DNA from: Salinicola acroporae
GTDB taxonomy: Bacteria > Pseudomonadota > Gammaproteobacteria > Pseudomonadales > Halomonadaceae
Direction: 5' to 3'
Assembly: GCF_003206615.1 (NCBI RefSeq)
Contig: NZ_PZJW01000012.1
Span: forward strand, 124,001-188,000
Length of the DNA: 64,000 bases
Shown: piece after piece, positions 8,937-17,897 of the stretch
How the letters are laid out: each line of letters opens with the position of its first letter
How positions within the stretch are numbered: the stretch's first letter is position 1
Program-made: the position numbers and the translations under genes
The notes under the pieces: model-generated
The model's database searches: none
What the model saw: only the letters and a program-made list of their open reading frames with translations
What the model was told of the DNA's origin: nothing

Positions 8937-10424
8937 TCAGGCGATGCCATACTCCCGGCTCAGCGCTTCACGATAGCGCCGGTAGATGCCGTCGTAGCTG
9001 GCGACAACTTCCGGCCGTGGCCGGGTCAGGGTGTCTTCGTCCAGCCGTACCCAATCCCGGCACAGCTTGTCCAGTGCCACCTCGGAGTCGCGATCGTCAC
9101 ACCAGCGTGCCTGAATGGCGCCGCCGAAGGCGGCAGCTTCGGTGACTTCCGGACATACCACCTCGAGATCGAGCACGTCGGCGACGATCTGACGCCAGAC
9201 CGGACTCTTCGCACCGCCCCCGACGAGACGAATCTGGGTCGCCTCGCTCGCCAGCGAGCCGAGCAGCTCGAGCCCGTAGCGCAGCCCGAACGTGGCACTC
9301 TCTACCGCTGCGCGACACAGGTTTTCCGGCGTGGTATTGAAGCTGGTCATGCCGCTCATGCTGGCCTGTGCCTGCGGCAGCGCCGGCACCCGCTCGCCAC
9401 TGAAGAAAGGCAATAGGGTGATGCCGCCGGCACCCGGTTCTGCCTTGGCCACGGCGCGATTGAACCCGTCGATGTCGAGCCCGACCAGTTCCCGCAGCGT
9501 CGTCGTGGCCGAGGTCACGTTCATGGTGCAGATCAACGGCAGCCAGCCGCCATGACTGGCACAGAAGTTGGCCACCATGGCGTCTTCCGGCACCACCGGT
9601 TCACCGGCATGAACGGCGATGGTGCCGGAGGTGCCGAGACTGATCGTGACCCGGCCCGGCTCGATGTTGCCGGTACCGATGGCGCCCATCATGTTATCGC
9701 CACCGCCGCTGGAGACGATGACGTCGTCGCTGAGGCCCAGCTCACGGGCCAGGGCCGGCCGCACCTTGCCCACCGCCTCGCGGGAGTCGATCAGTCGGGG
9801 CAGCACGCTGTCGAAGTCGAGTTCCGGGGCGATGATTTCGAACGCATCGCGCCGCCAGGTACGCGCCCGGGTATCGAAGTAGCCGGTGCCGGAGGCGTCG
9901 CCCGGTTCGGCCACGCGCTCACCGGTCAGCCAGAAGTTGAGGTAGTCGTGGGGCAACAGCAGCGTGGCGATCCGGCGATACGCCTGCGGATGGGTCTCGC
10001 GCAGCCAGGCGATCTTCGAGGCGGTATAGCCGGTCTGCAGCACCAGGCCCAGCTTGTCGATGCAGCCCTGCTCGCCACCGAGCCGGTCGATCAGCCGCTC
10101 GTTCCACTCCGCGGTCTCGGTGTCGTTCCAGAGCTTGGCCGGGTGCACCGGAACGCCATCCTCGTCCAGTGCCACCATGCCGTGCTGCTGGCCGGAGACA
10201 CCGATCGCGCGAATGGCCTCCGCGCCGACGCCGGCATCCCTCAGCGCCTCGTCGAGCGCGCCACGAAATGCCTCGGTCCACTCCTCGACCCGCTGCTCCC
10301 GCCGCCCGTGGTCGCCCTGCTCCAGCTTGTGGGGTCGCGAGGCCTCGCCGACGATACGACCGTCGCTGCCATCGACCACCACCACCTTGGTGCTCTGGGT
10401 GCCACAATCCACGCCGATATACAT
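8937..10424 (-). CDS. xylB: Xylulokinase (FGGY carbohydrate kinase)
   Basis: 495 aa kinase that phosphorylates D-xylulose. The N-terminal phosphate loop YIGVDCGTQSTKVVVVD, GVSGQQHGMV near residue 80, LWND near 103 and the C-terminal VGGGAKSPVWRQIVADV match xylulokinases. The ATG at 10424 is chosen because AAGGG lies 9 bases upstream; an in-frame ATG at 10433 overlaps that site. It is the last gene of the polyol operon, after the polyol dehydrogenase. In pseudomonad mannitol/arabitol operons the same pair converts D-arabitol to xylulose-5-phosphate. Confidence 0.93.
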   Translation of the reverse strand: MYIGVDCGTQSTKVVVVDGSDGRIVGEASRPHKLEQGDHGRREQRVEEWTEAFRGALDEALRDAGVGAEAIRAIGVSGQQHGMVALDEDGVPVHPAKLWNDTETAEWNERLIDRLGGEQGCIDKLGLVLQTGYTASKIAWLRETHPQAYRRIATLLLPHDYLNFWLTGERVAEPGDASGTGYFDTRARTWRRDAFEIIAPELDFDSVLPRLIDSREAVGKVRPALARELGLSDDVIVSSGGGDNMMGAIGTGNIEPGRVTISLGTSGTIAVHAGEPVVPEDAMVANFCASHGGWLPLICTMNVTSATTTLRELVGLDIDGFNRAVAKAEPGAGGITLLPFFSGERVPALPQAQASMSGMTSFNTTPENLCRAAVESATFGLRYGLELLGSLASEATQIRLVGGGAKSPVWRQIVADVLDLEVVCPEVTEAAAFGGAIQARWCDDRDSEVALDKLCRDWVRLDEDTLTRPRPEVVASYDGIYRRYREALSREYGIA

Positions 10425-10494
10425 CACATCCATCCCTTGATCAGTTCCGTCGAGACCGGCGCCAGCGCCGACCTCACCCTGTCGACCACGGCGG

Positions 10495-11970
10495 TCAATT
10501 GGCGACGAGATGCTCGACGCAGGCCCTGGCGCCATCACGGTAGAGACGATCCAGCGCATCGAGATAGGCCGAACGGAACCGCTCGTCATCGGCCAGATCC
10601 CCGAACAGCTGACGGTTCTCGATGAACGCGGTCGGCTGGTCGCGGTTACGCTTGGCGATCGCCATCAGCTCGTCCTTGAGTCGGTCGACCACCGTGATCG
10701 GCTCGCCCTGCTCGTCGGCCCCCTCCGCATAGCGGGCCCAGCTTGCGACGACCGCCGCGCTGCGATGGATCTCCCCGCCCTGGGCCAGTTGCTCCCGGAT
10801 CACCGGCAGCAGCCACTTGGGAATGCGATCCGAGCTTTCGGCGCAGAGTCGCGCCAGGGTGTCCTTGATCTCCGGATTGGCGAAACGCGCGATCAGGGTC
10901 CGCTTGTAGTCGTCGAGATCGACCCCCGGCACCGGGCGCAGCGTCGGCGTGCCCTCGAGGTTCATGTAGTCGAGCAGAAAGTCGACGAACAGCGGATCCT
11001 GGCACACCTCGTGAGCGTAGCGGTAGCCGGCCAGGTAGCCGAAGTAGGTCAGCGCCTGATGGCTGGCGTTGAGCAGGCGCAGCTTCATCAGTTCGTAGGG
11101 CATGACGTCTTCGACCAGTTGCACGCCAACTTGGTCGTAGGCCGGGCGACCCGCGTTGAAATGGTCCTCCAGCACCCACTGGGTGAATGGCTCGCAGACT
11201 ACCGGCCAGCGATCCTCGATGCCGAAGCGGGTTCCGATCTCCTCGATGTCGGCGTCGGTGGTCACCGGCGTGATGCGATCGACCATCGAGTTGGGGAAGT
11301 GGACGTTGGCATCGATCCAGTCGCCCAGTTCCATGTCCCTCGCCCGGGCATAGGCCACGAACATCTTGTGGGCGACTTCGCCGTTGCCCTGGATGTTGTC
11401 GCAGGACATCACCGTGAACGGCTCGACGCCACGATCGCGGCGCCGGGAAAGCGCCTCGGCCACGATCCCGAAAGTGGTCCTGGGCGTCTTCGGCGAGGCC
11501 AGGTCGTGCTCGACATCGGCGTTACCGAGATCGAACTCGCCGGTGACGTGGTGAAAGTTGTAGCCGCCTTCGGTCACCGTCAGCGAGACGATGCGAATCT
11601 TCGGATCCGCCAGCAGCTCCAGGGTGCCTTCGATGTCGTCCGGCGCGTAGCGATAGTCGATGATCGAGCCGATCACCCGCGCCTGGTACTCGCCCTCGGG
11701 ATGCTTGATCACCAGGGTATAGAGATGATCCTGGGCGGAGAGCGCCGCCTGCATGCGGCGGTCGCCGGGCATCACCCCGACGCCGACGATCCCCCAATCC
11801 AGCGCCTCGCCCCGATTCATGAGGTCGTCGAGGTACATCGCCTGGTGGGCGCGATGGAAGCCGCCGACACCGAAGTGCACGATGCCGGGCGTGACCTGAG
11901 CCCGGTCGTAGGACGGCTTGGCGACGCTGCTGTCGAGCTGGTCGAGGGCCGCCGTGTTCAACGATGCCAT
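10495..11970 (-). CDS. mtlD: Mannitol/D-arabitol 2-dehydrogenase family (long-chain polyol dehydrogenase)
   Basis: 491 aa NAD-dependent polyol dehydrogenase of the PSLDR family, oxidising mannitol to fructose, arabitol to xylulose or sorbitol to fructose. The N-terminal HFGVGGFHRAHQAMYLD motif near residue 30 binds cofactor and the Lys-x4-Asn-x2-His catalytic signature is visible in MKLRLLNASHQAL near residue 295. The ATG at 11970 has an AGGAGA site 6 bases upstream. It lies 15-60 bases after the ABC ATPase gene and before xylB, so it is part of one operon. Which polyol is the main substrate is not decidable from sequence. Confidence 0.93.
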   Translation of the reverse strand: MASLNTAALDQLDSSVAKPSYDRAQVTPGIVHFGVGGFHRAHQAMYLDDLMNRGEALDWGIVGVGVMPGDRRMQAALSAQDHLYTLVIKHPEGEYQARVIGSIIDYRYAPDDIEGTLELLADPKIRIVSLTVTEGGYNFHHVTGEFDLGNADVEHDLASPKTPRTTFGIVAEALSRRRDRGVEPFTVMSCDNIQGNGEVAHKMFVAYARARDMELGDWIDANVHFPNSMVDRITPVTTDADIEEIGTRFGIEDRWPVVCEPFTQWVLEDHFNAGRPAYDQVGVQLVEDVMPYELMKLRLLNASHQALTYFGYLAGYRYAHEVCQDPLFVDFLLDYMNLEGTPTLRPVPGVDLDDYKRTLIARFANPEIKDTLARLCAESSDRIPKWLLPVIREQLAQGGEIHRSAAVVASWARYAEGADEQGEPITVVDRLKDELMAIAKRNRDQPTAFIENRQLFGDLADDERFRSAYLDALDRLYRDGARACVEHLVAN

Positions 11971-12030
11971 AACGTTTCTCCTGAAAAAGTCACTGCCGTG
12001 GGTGGTCCATCGCACAGGCCACGGTATCGG

Positions 12031-13164
12031 TCAGGCTTCCGCAGCCGAAGGCGCCGCCGTCGACTCGCGGGCAATGGCCAGTTCGCTTTCGCTGTCGAAA
12101 AGATGCAGCTTGTCGCTGTCGCAGGTCAGCGTCAGCGTGTCGCCGAGCTGCACCTTACGATGGCCCGGGAGCTGTGCCGAAACGGAGTGTTTGCCCACGC
12201 TCAATTGCACCATGGTCACTGCGCCCAGCGTCTCGACGACATCCACCGTTCCCTCGATGCGATTGGTGGCCGCCGCGTCGCTCAAGCGGAGATGTTCCGG
12301 GCGGATGCCGGCCCAGACGTCCGCCCCGCCCCGCGTTGCCATGCTGGCACGGTGGGCAGCGTCGAGGGACAGCCGATAGCCATCTCCACTCACGACACCA
12401 TCGACATGCTTGGCAGGCAGGAAGTTCATCGAGGGGTTGCCGATGAATCCGGCCACGAAGCGGTTGGCCGGGAACTCGTAGAGATTGATCGGCGTGTCGA
12501 TCTGCTGGATCTTGCCATCCTTCATCACCACGATGCGTTCGCCCATGGTCATGGCCTCGACCTGATCGTGGGTGACGTAGAAGGTAGTGACCTTGAGACG
12601 CTTGTGCAGCTTGACGATCTCGGCACGCATGTCGACGCGCAGCTTGGCATCCAGGTTGGAGAGCGGCTCGTCCATCAGGAAGACCTGCGGATCGCGCACG
12701 ATCGCCCTGCCCAGCGCGACACGCTGACGTTGCCCGCCGGAGAGTTCGCGCGGCTTGCGTTCGAGCAGATGCTGGATGCCCAGCGTCTGGGCCGCCTCGT
12801 CGATCTTCTGCTTGATCTCCTCGGCGGGACGTTTCTTCAACCGCAGGCTGAATGCCATGTTCTCGGCCACGCTCATGTGCGGGTAGAGCGCGTAGCTCTG
12901 GAACACCATCGCGATGTCGCGCTCCTTGGGCGGCACCTGGCTGACGTCCCGGCCGCCGATCAGGATTTCGCCTTCGGTATTGCGCTCGAGCCCGGCGATC
13001 ATGCGCATGGTGGTCGACTTGCCGCAACCCGAAGGCCCCACCAGGACCACGAACTCGCCGTCACGCGTGACCAGATTGAAGTCGTCGACGGCATTGCTGC
13101 TGCTGGCGCCCTTGATTTGCGAACCATAATTCTTGGCGACGTTCTTGAGTTCGACGATAGCCAT
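12031..13164 (-). CDS. ABC transporter ATP-binding protein, UgpC/MalK type (polyol uptake)
   Basis: 377 aa ATPase. Walker A GPSGCGKST lies near residue 43, the signature LSGGQRQRVALGRA near 140, Walker B VFLMDEPL near 160 and the His-loop THD near 200; the C-terminal 130 residues form the TOBE/OB regulatory domain of MalK-like subunits. It energises the two permeases encoded just upstream. Orthologues in mannitol/sorbitol operons are MtlK/SmoK. Confidence 0.94.
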   Translation of the reverse strand: MAIVELKNVAKNYGSQIKGASSSNAVDDFNLVTRDGEFVVLVGPSGCGKSTTMRMIAGLERNTEGEILIGGRDVSQVPPKERDIAMVFQSYALYPHMSVAENMAFSLRLKKRPAEEIKQKIDEAAQTLGIQHLLERKPRELSGGQRQRVALGRAIVRDPQVFLMDEPLSNLDAKLRVDMRAEIVKLHKRLKVTTFYVTHDQVEAMTMGERIVVMKDGKIQQIDTPINLYEFPANRFVAGFIGNPSMNFLPAKHVDGVVSGDGYRLSLDAAHRASMATRGGADVWAGIRPEHLRLSDAAATNRIEGTVDVVETLGAVTMVQLSVGKHSVSAQLPGHRKVQLGDTLTLTCDSDKLHLFDSESELAIARESTAAPSAAEA

Positions 13165-13209
13165 GTCGTTAACCCTCTATAGGAAATCCGTTACCAGCAC
13201 GATCGCCGG

Positions 13210-14034
13210 TCATTTGACGGCGCCGAAAGTCAGGCCTCTGACCATCTGGCGTTGCGTGAACCAGCCGAGCACGATGATCGGCGCGATCGCCAGCACGGAG
13301 GCGGCGGACATCTTGGCCCAGAAGAGCCCCTCGGCACTCTTGAACGAGGCGATGTAGACCGCTAGCGTCGCCGCGCTATGGTCGGTCATGGTGATGCTCC
13401 AGAACGACTCGTTCCAGGCCAGGATCAGCGCCAGCAGCCCCGTCGAGGCCAGGCCGGGCAACGCCAGCGGCAGCACCACCTTGAACAGCGTCTGCATGAT
13501 GCTGGCGCCGTCGATGTCGGCGGCTTCGACGATGTCCTTGGGAATGTCGCGGAAGTAGGAGTAGACCATCCAGACGATGATCGGCAGGTTCATGGCGGTG
13601 AACAGCAGCGTCAGTCCCAACGCGTTGTCCAGCAGCCCGACCGCGCTGTAGACCAGGTAGATCGGAATCAGCACGCCCACCGCCGGAATGAACTTGGTCG
13701 AGACCATCCACACCAGCAGGAAATCGGTGCGCTTGTTGGGGTAGAACGCCATCGCGTAGGCGGCCGGCACCGCCAGCGCCAGCCCGATGACAGTCGAGGC
13801 AACGGCGGTCAGCGCGGAGTTCCAGGCGTAGTGCCAGTAACCGCTGCCCTGCGCCAGGGCCATCTTGAAACTCTCCAGCGTCGGCGAGAAGAAGAAGTTC
13901 GGCACCACCGTGAATGCCTGCTGCTCGGTCTTGAACGAGGTCAGCAGCAGCCACAGGATCGGGAAGAAGATCAGCAGTGCCACGCCCCACGCGAGTACGC
14001 CCAGGGCGCCATTGGTAAACCGGTTCGAATTCAT
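13210..14034 (-). CDS. Carbohydrate ABC transporter permease, MalG type (polyol uptake)
   Basis: 274 aa inner-membrane subunit with six hydrophobic segments and the binding-protein-dependent EAA loop (ADIDGASIMQTLFKVVLPLALPG) near residue 185. The start at 14034 overlaps the stop of the partner permease as ATGA, and GGGAG precedes it; the open frame further upstream overlaps that gene and is not used. Confidence 0.94.
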   Translation of the reverse strand: MNSNRFTNGALGVLAWGVALLIFFPILWLLLTSFKTEQQAFTVVPNFFFSPTLESFKMALAQGSGYWHYAWNSALTAVASTVIGLALAVPAAYAMAFYPNKRTDFLLVWMVSTKFIPAVGVLIPIYLVYSAVGLLDNALGLTLLFTAMNLPIIVWMVYSYFRDIPKDIVEAADIDGASIMQTLFKVVLPLALPGLASTGLLALILAWNESFWSITMTDHSAATLAVYIASFKSAEGLFWAKMSAASVLAIAPIIVLGWFTQRQMVRGLTFGAVK

Positions 14035-14966
14035 CGTGCGGCTCCCGCGTTGAGGTTCCCGGCAATGAAGCGAATCAGCATGATGGCGAAGATGTTCGCC
14101 AGGATCACGGCGCCGATAGCGGCGGCCGAGGCGATGCCGATGTCGTTCTGCTGGAACACGGTCTGGAAGATGTAGTACGGCAAGTTGGTCGTGGCAGTGC
14201 CGGGGCCGCCGCCAGTGGTGGTATAGATTTCCGCGAACGAGGTCAGGAAGAAGATGCTTTCCAGCATCACCACGACGTACAGCACCTGCCCCAGGTGCGG
14301 AATCACGATATGGCGAAACTCCTGCCAGGCACTGGCGCCATCGAGCTTGGCCGCCTCGATCTGGTCTTCCGGCAGCGATTGCAAGCCGGTCAGGAGCACC
14401 AGCAACGCGAACGGGGTCCATTCCCAGGTGATCATGATGATCACCGACAGCATCGGATAGTGGGCGAGCCAGTCGATCGGCTCCAGCCCCAGTTGTCTAG
14501 CCACCCAGGCGAACAGGCCATACACCGGGTGGAACAACATGTTCTTCCAGATCAGACCGGTCACGACCGGCATCACGAAGAACGGCGCGACCGCCAGCGT
14601 GCGTGCCACGCCACGGCCGACGAAGGTCCGGTTGAAAAGCAGTGCCAGCGCCAGGCCCAGGCAGACCGTGATGACCAGGCTGGCCGCGACGATGATCAGG
14701 GTGTTGGCCAGCGATTTCCAGAAAGTGGGATCGCTCAACAGGATGGTGAAATTGGTCAACCCGGCGAAGCCGTTGTACATCGGCATGATCAGGTTGTACT
14801 GCTGAAACGAGTAGTAGATGGTCATTGCCAGCGGCACGAGCATCCAGATCAGCAGGAAGATGACCGCCGGCGCCATCAGCAGTCGCGTCGTGCGAGCGAA
14901 CGAGCGCGCACCGGCCTCTTCGGCGGATGGCGCGGTGGTCGAGGCGGTTCGAGAAATGGCTTTCAT
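14031..14966 (-). CDS. Carbohydrate ABC transporter permease, MalF type (polyol uptake)
   Basis: 311 aa inner-membrane subunit with six hydrophobic segments after a 30-residue cytosolic start. The EAA loop is visible as EAAKLDGASAWQEFRHIVIPHLG near residue 225. It pairs with the MalG-type permease, with which it overlaps by four bases, and follows the binding-protein gene. Confidence 0.94.
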   Translation of the reverse strand: MKAISRTASTTAPSAEEAGARSFARTTRLLMAPAVIFLLIWMLVPLAMTIYYSFQQYNLIMPMYNGFAGLTNFTILLSDPTFWKSLANTLIIVAASLVITVCLGLALALLFNRTFVGRGVARTLAVAPFFVMPVVTGLIWKNMLFHPVYGLFAWVARQLGLEPIDWLAHYPMLSVIIMITWEWTPFALLVLLTGLQSLPEDQIEAAKLDGASAWQEFRHIVIPHLGQVLYVVVMLESIFFLTSFAEIYTTTGGGPGTATTNLPYYIFQTVFQQNDIGIASAAAIGAVILANIFAIMLIRFIAGNLNAGAAR

Positions 14967-15071
14967 GCGTGATTCCCGTGGCTTTGGATTGCGTCATGCA
15001 ACCACTGGTCCGACTTACGCAGCGACACCGCCGATCGCCATGGCGGCTCGGCGGTGTCCGTGGCGAATCGC

Positions 15072-16391
15072 TTACTGCGGTTTGCCGGTCTGCTGCATGA
15101 TGCGGTCGGTGAAGGTCTGCCCCTGCTGCAGCGCTTCATCGACGCTGCTCTGACCGGACAGCATCGCCGCCATCAGCTGGCCGACCCGTGTCCCGATCGC
15201 CTGGAACTGAGGAATGGTGACGAACTGAACGCCGGTATAGGGCACTTCCTGCGCGCTGGGGTCGTTCGGGCTGGCGCTCTTGATCGCCGTCTCGACCAGC
15301 GGCGCGAACGGTGCTGCCTCGACGTACGCTTCGCTGGCATAGGTCGATTGGCGCGTTCCCGGCGGGACGGCCAGCCAGCCCTTGTCGTCAGCCACGGCCT
15401 GGATGTAGTCCTTGGAAGTCGCCCAATCGACGAAGGTCTTCGCCGCGTCCTGATGCTTGGAGGACTGCGGCACCGCCAGCGCCCAGGTGAACAACCAGTT
15501 GGAGCCTTTCTCAGTCGTCTCGTACGGCGCCTGAGCGAAGCCTACCTTGTCGGCGACCTGCGAGGTTTCCGGGTCGCTCACATAGCTCGCCGCGACGGTG
15601 GAATCCACCCACATCCCGCACTGACCGTTGGCGAACAGCGTCTCGGATTCGGTGAAGCCGTTGGAGGTCACGCCCGGCGGGCCATAGTTGTTGAGCAGGT
15701 CGACATAGGCGTGGGCCGCGTTCTTCCACTCTTCACTGGTCAGTTGCGGCTTCCAGTCCATGTCGAACCAGCGACCGCCGAAACTGTTGACCATGGTGCC
15801 GAACAGCGCCATGTTCTGGCCCCACCCGGGCAGTCCGCGCAGGCAGATGCCATAGACGCCATCCGAGGGCGAGTGGATCTTGGACGCGAACTCCTCGATC
15901 TGGCTCCAGGTCGGCTTGTCCGGCATCTCGATACCGGCCTTCTCGAACAGATCCTTGCGGTAGTAGGTCACCGAGGATTCCGCATAGAACGGCAAGGCGT
16001 AGAGCGTGCCGTCCACCGACAGACCATCCTTGACCGGCTTGAGCAGGTCATCGACGTCATAGCTCTCCGGCAGGTTCTCCATCGGCGCCAGCCAATCGTT
16101 CTGCGCCCAGATCGGGGTCTCGTAGTTGCTCACGGTCACCACGTCGTACTGGCCCGCCCCGCTGGCGATATCGGTCGTGACCTTCTGCCGCAACTCGTTT
16201 TCCGGTAGCGTCACCCAGTTGACCTTGATATCCGGATGCGCATCGTTGAATGCCGACATCATGCTCTGCATGGTCACCATATCGGGGTTGTTCACCGTGG
16301 CGACGGTGATTTCCGTGCTCTGTGCCATGGCGGCGGAGCAGGCACTCAAGCCTGCGATCCCGACACCTGAAATGAACAAGGCAAGTCTCAT
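15072..16391 (-). CDS. ABC transporter sugar/polyol-binding protein
   Basis: 439 aa periplasmic solute-binding protein of the maltose-binding (family 1) class. The first 23 residues form a signal peptide ending in AMAQ. The mature part shows the DIKVNWVTLPENELRQKV segment and a VVTVSNYETPIW stretch found in mannitol/sorbitol-binding proteins (MtlE/SmoE type). GAGGAATT lies before the ATG. It is the first gene of the polyol operon and so the most exposed to regulation by the divergent LacI-type protein. Confidence 0.93.
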   Translation of the reverse strand: MRLALFISGVGIAGLSACSAAMAQSTEITVATVNNPDMVTMQSMMSAFNDAHPDIKVNWVTLPENELRQKVTTDIASGAGQYDVVTVSNYETPIWAQNDWLAPMENLPESYDVDDLLKPVKDGLSVDGTLYALPFYAESSVTYYRKDLFEKAGIEMPDKPTWSQIEEFASKIHSPSDGVYGICLRGLPGWGQNMALFGTMVNSFGGRWFDMDWKPQLTSEEWKNAAHAYVDLLNNYGPPGVTSNGFTESETLFANGQCGMWVDSTVAASYVSDPETSQVADKVGFAQAPYETTEKGSNWLFTWALAVPQSSKHQDAAKTFVDWATSKDYIQAVADDKGWLAVPPGTRQSTYASEAYVEAAPFAPLVETAIKSASPNDPSAQEVPYTGVQFVTIPQFQAIGTRVGQLMAAMLSGQSSVDEALQQGQTFTDRIMQQTGKPQ

Positions 16392-16857
16392 CTGGAATTC
16401 CTCTCGTAGCGCTCGTTATTGCTATGTTGTCGACGGCGGTCATATTCGACGGCTATCGCGCCGAGCATCGAACAATCCCACGGATCCGATCCGACCCGAT
16501 CTACCCAGGCTGGCGTTGCGATGAAGAGGATCGACCGTGCATTCATGGATGCCTGCCCTGACGCACATGACATCAAGAAGAAATCATAGCGTTAACACTG
16601 AAGGAATCAAGCCGACATTATTTTAAATTATCCTTTAAAATCAATAATATAAAAAACATTAGACCAATGTTTAATGCCCTGAATAGACCTAAGTAGTAGA
16701 GAAAAACCAGTCTCTCACGGACAATATCGATGTTAGAAAATGACACAAAATGATATTAGATGCTCATGATGGTCACTGCGCCGGGACAGGTCGTCGGCTT
16801 GCCGGTCATGTTCTCGACAGGTCGAAAATCATGAGTGTCACCAGGGAGATGAGGTCG
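16392..16857. promoter_or_regulatory. AT-rich divergent promoter region between polyol operon and LacI-type regulator
   Basis: 466 bases without a supportable gene. Bases 16575-16760 are strikingly AT-rich against the GC-rich surroundings. Candidate operators are the near-palindrome AGCGTTAACACT (16588-16599), TTTTAAA-N6-TTTAAAA (16621-16640) and AAACATT-N5-AATGTTT (16654-16672). Which, if any, binds the regulator is not known; LacI-family sites usually have a short even-centred palindrome, which the first fits best. Confidence 0.5.
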
Positions 16858-17847
16858 ATGCCTCGAACCACGCTCGAAGATATTGCCCGACAGGCCGGGG
16901 TCAGCAAGATTACCGTCTCGCGGACCTTCTCTTCGCCGGAGAAGGTACACGCCGAGACCCGTAGTCAGATATTACGAATCGCCCGTGAACTCAATTACGT
17001 GCCCCAGTCGCAGACAGCCAATCGCGATCCCGCGATCACGCGAACGCTGGGCGTGGTCAACCCCAACATGAGCAACCCGTTCTTCGGCCGGATGACTCGG
17101 GAGATCACGCTGGCCGCCAGAGCCCGTGGCTATACGGTGCTGGTGTTCGACTCCTACGAGTCGGAAACGCTGGAAGACGAGGCGATCGGCAAGTTGATCG
17201 AGTTTTCCGTCGATGCCGTCATCCTGTCGGTCATCTCCTCGGACATCGACTATCACCCGGCCTATCTGGATCGCCTGGAGGCGGCGAGGATTCCCGTGGT
17301 ACTGGTCGACCGCGAGCTCAAGGCCGCGCATTACGGCGGCGTCTACATCGACAATCTCGACTGCGGTTATCAGGCCGGGCGCTATTGCCTGGAGAAGGGA
17401 CTGACGCAACTGCTCGCCGTGTCGGGTCCGGTCGACTCGATGGTCTCGATCGGGCGAATGTCCGGGCTGCGTGAAGCGATCGGCAGCCGACCGGTGTCGC
17501 TCGAGGTGATCTACAGCGATTTCAGCTTCGAGCCCGCCTATCTGGCGCTACGCGACTATCTGCGCGACCACTCCTGGCCAGAAGCGATCATCGGGGCCAA
17601 CAACCAGATCACCATGGCGGTGCTGAAGCTTTGCCACGAACAGGGCGTCGTGCCGCAACGGGACGTCCAATTGTTCAGCATCGACGACATCGAGCACAGC
17701 GACGTATTCGGGGTGCACATCCCCTGCATTCACCACAACCTGCCGGAAATTGCCCAGCAGGCGCTGCAGCTGGCATTGGCGGCGATCCAGTCACCGGACC
17801 AGCGCGGATTCCGAACCGTGGTGCGAGGCCAGCTGCGTACCTGGTGA
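16858..17847 (+). CDS. LacI family transcriptional regulator (polyol operon)
   Basis: 329 aa regulator. The N-terminal helix-turn-helix TTLEDIARQAGVSKITVSRTFS is at residues 3-24 and the hinge near 45-60; the remainder is a periplasmic-binding-protein-like effector domain starting LGVVNPNMSNPFFG. The ATG at 16858 gives the conserved length and has AGGGAG upstream; an in-frame ATG at 16831 is possible. It is divergent from the polyol operon, its likely target, with a polyol or its keto product as inducer (inference). Confidence 0.92.
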   Translation: MPRTTLEDIARQAGVSKITVSRTFSSPEKVHAETRSQILRIARELNYVPQSQTANRDPAITRTLGVVNPNMSNPFFGRMTREITLAARARGYTVLVFDSYESETLEDEAIGKLIEFSVDAVILSVISSDIDYHPAYLDRLEAARIPVVLVDRELKAAHYGGVYIDNLDCGYQAGRYCLEKGLTQLLAVSGPVDSMVSIGRMSGLREAIGSRPVSLEVIYSDFSFEPAYLALRDYLRDHSWPEAIIGANNQITMAVLKLCHEQGVVPQRDVQLFSIDDIEHSDVFGVHIPCIHHNLPEIAQQALQLALAAIQSPDQRGFRTVVRGQLRTW

Positions 17848-17897
17848 CAGGTCGGGGCGACCGGGCACGGCTACCGCGGGCGTCGAGCGGAAGACGA

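Noticed and set aside
10510-13182. 890-codon open frame opposite the polyol dehydrogenase and ABC ATPase genes
   Set aside because: Overlaps two conserved genes on the other strand; composition is that of a shadow frame.
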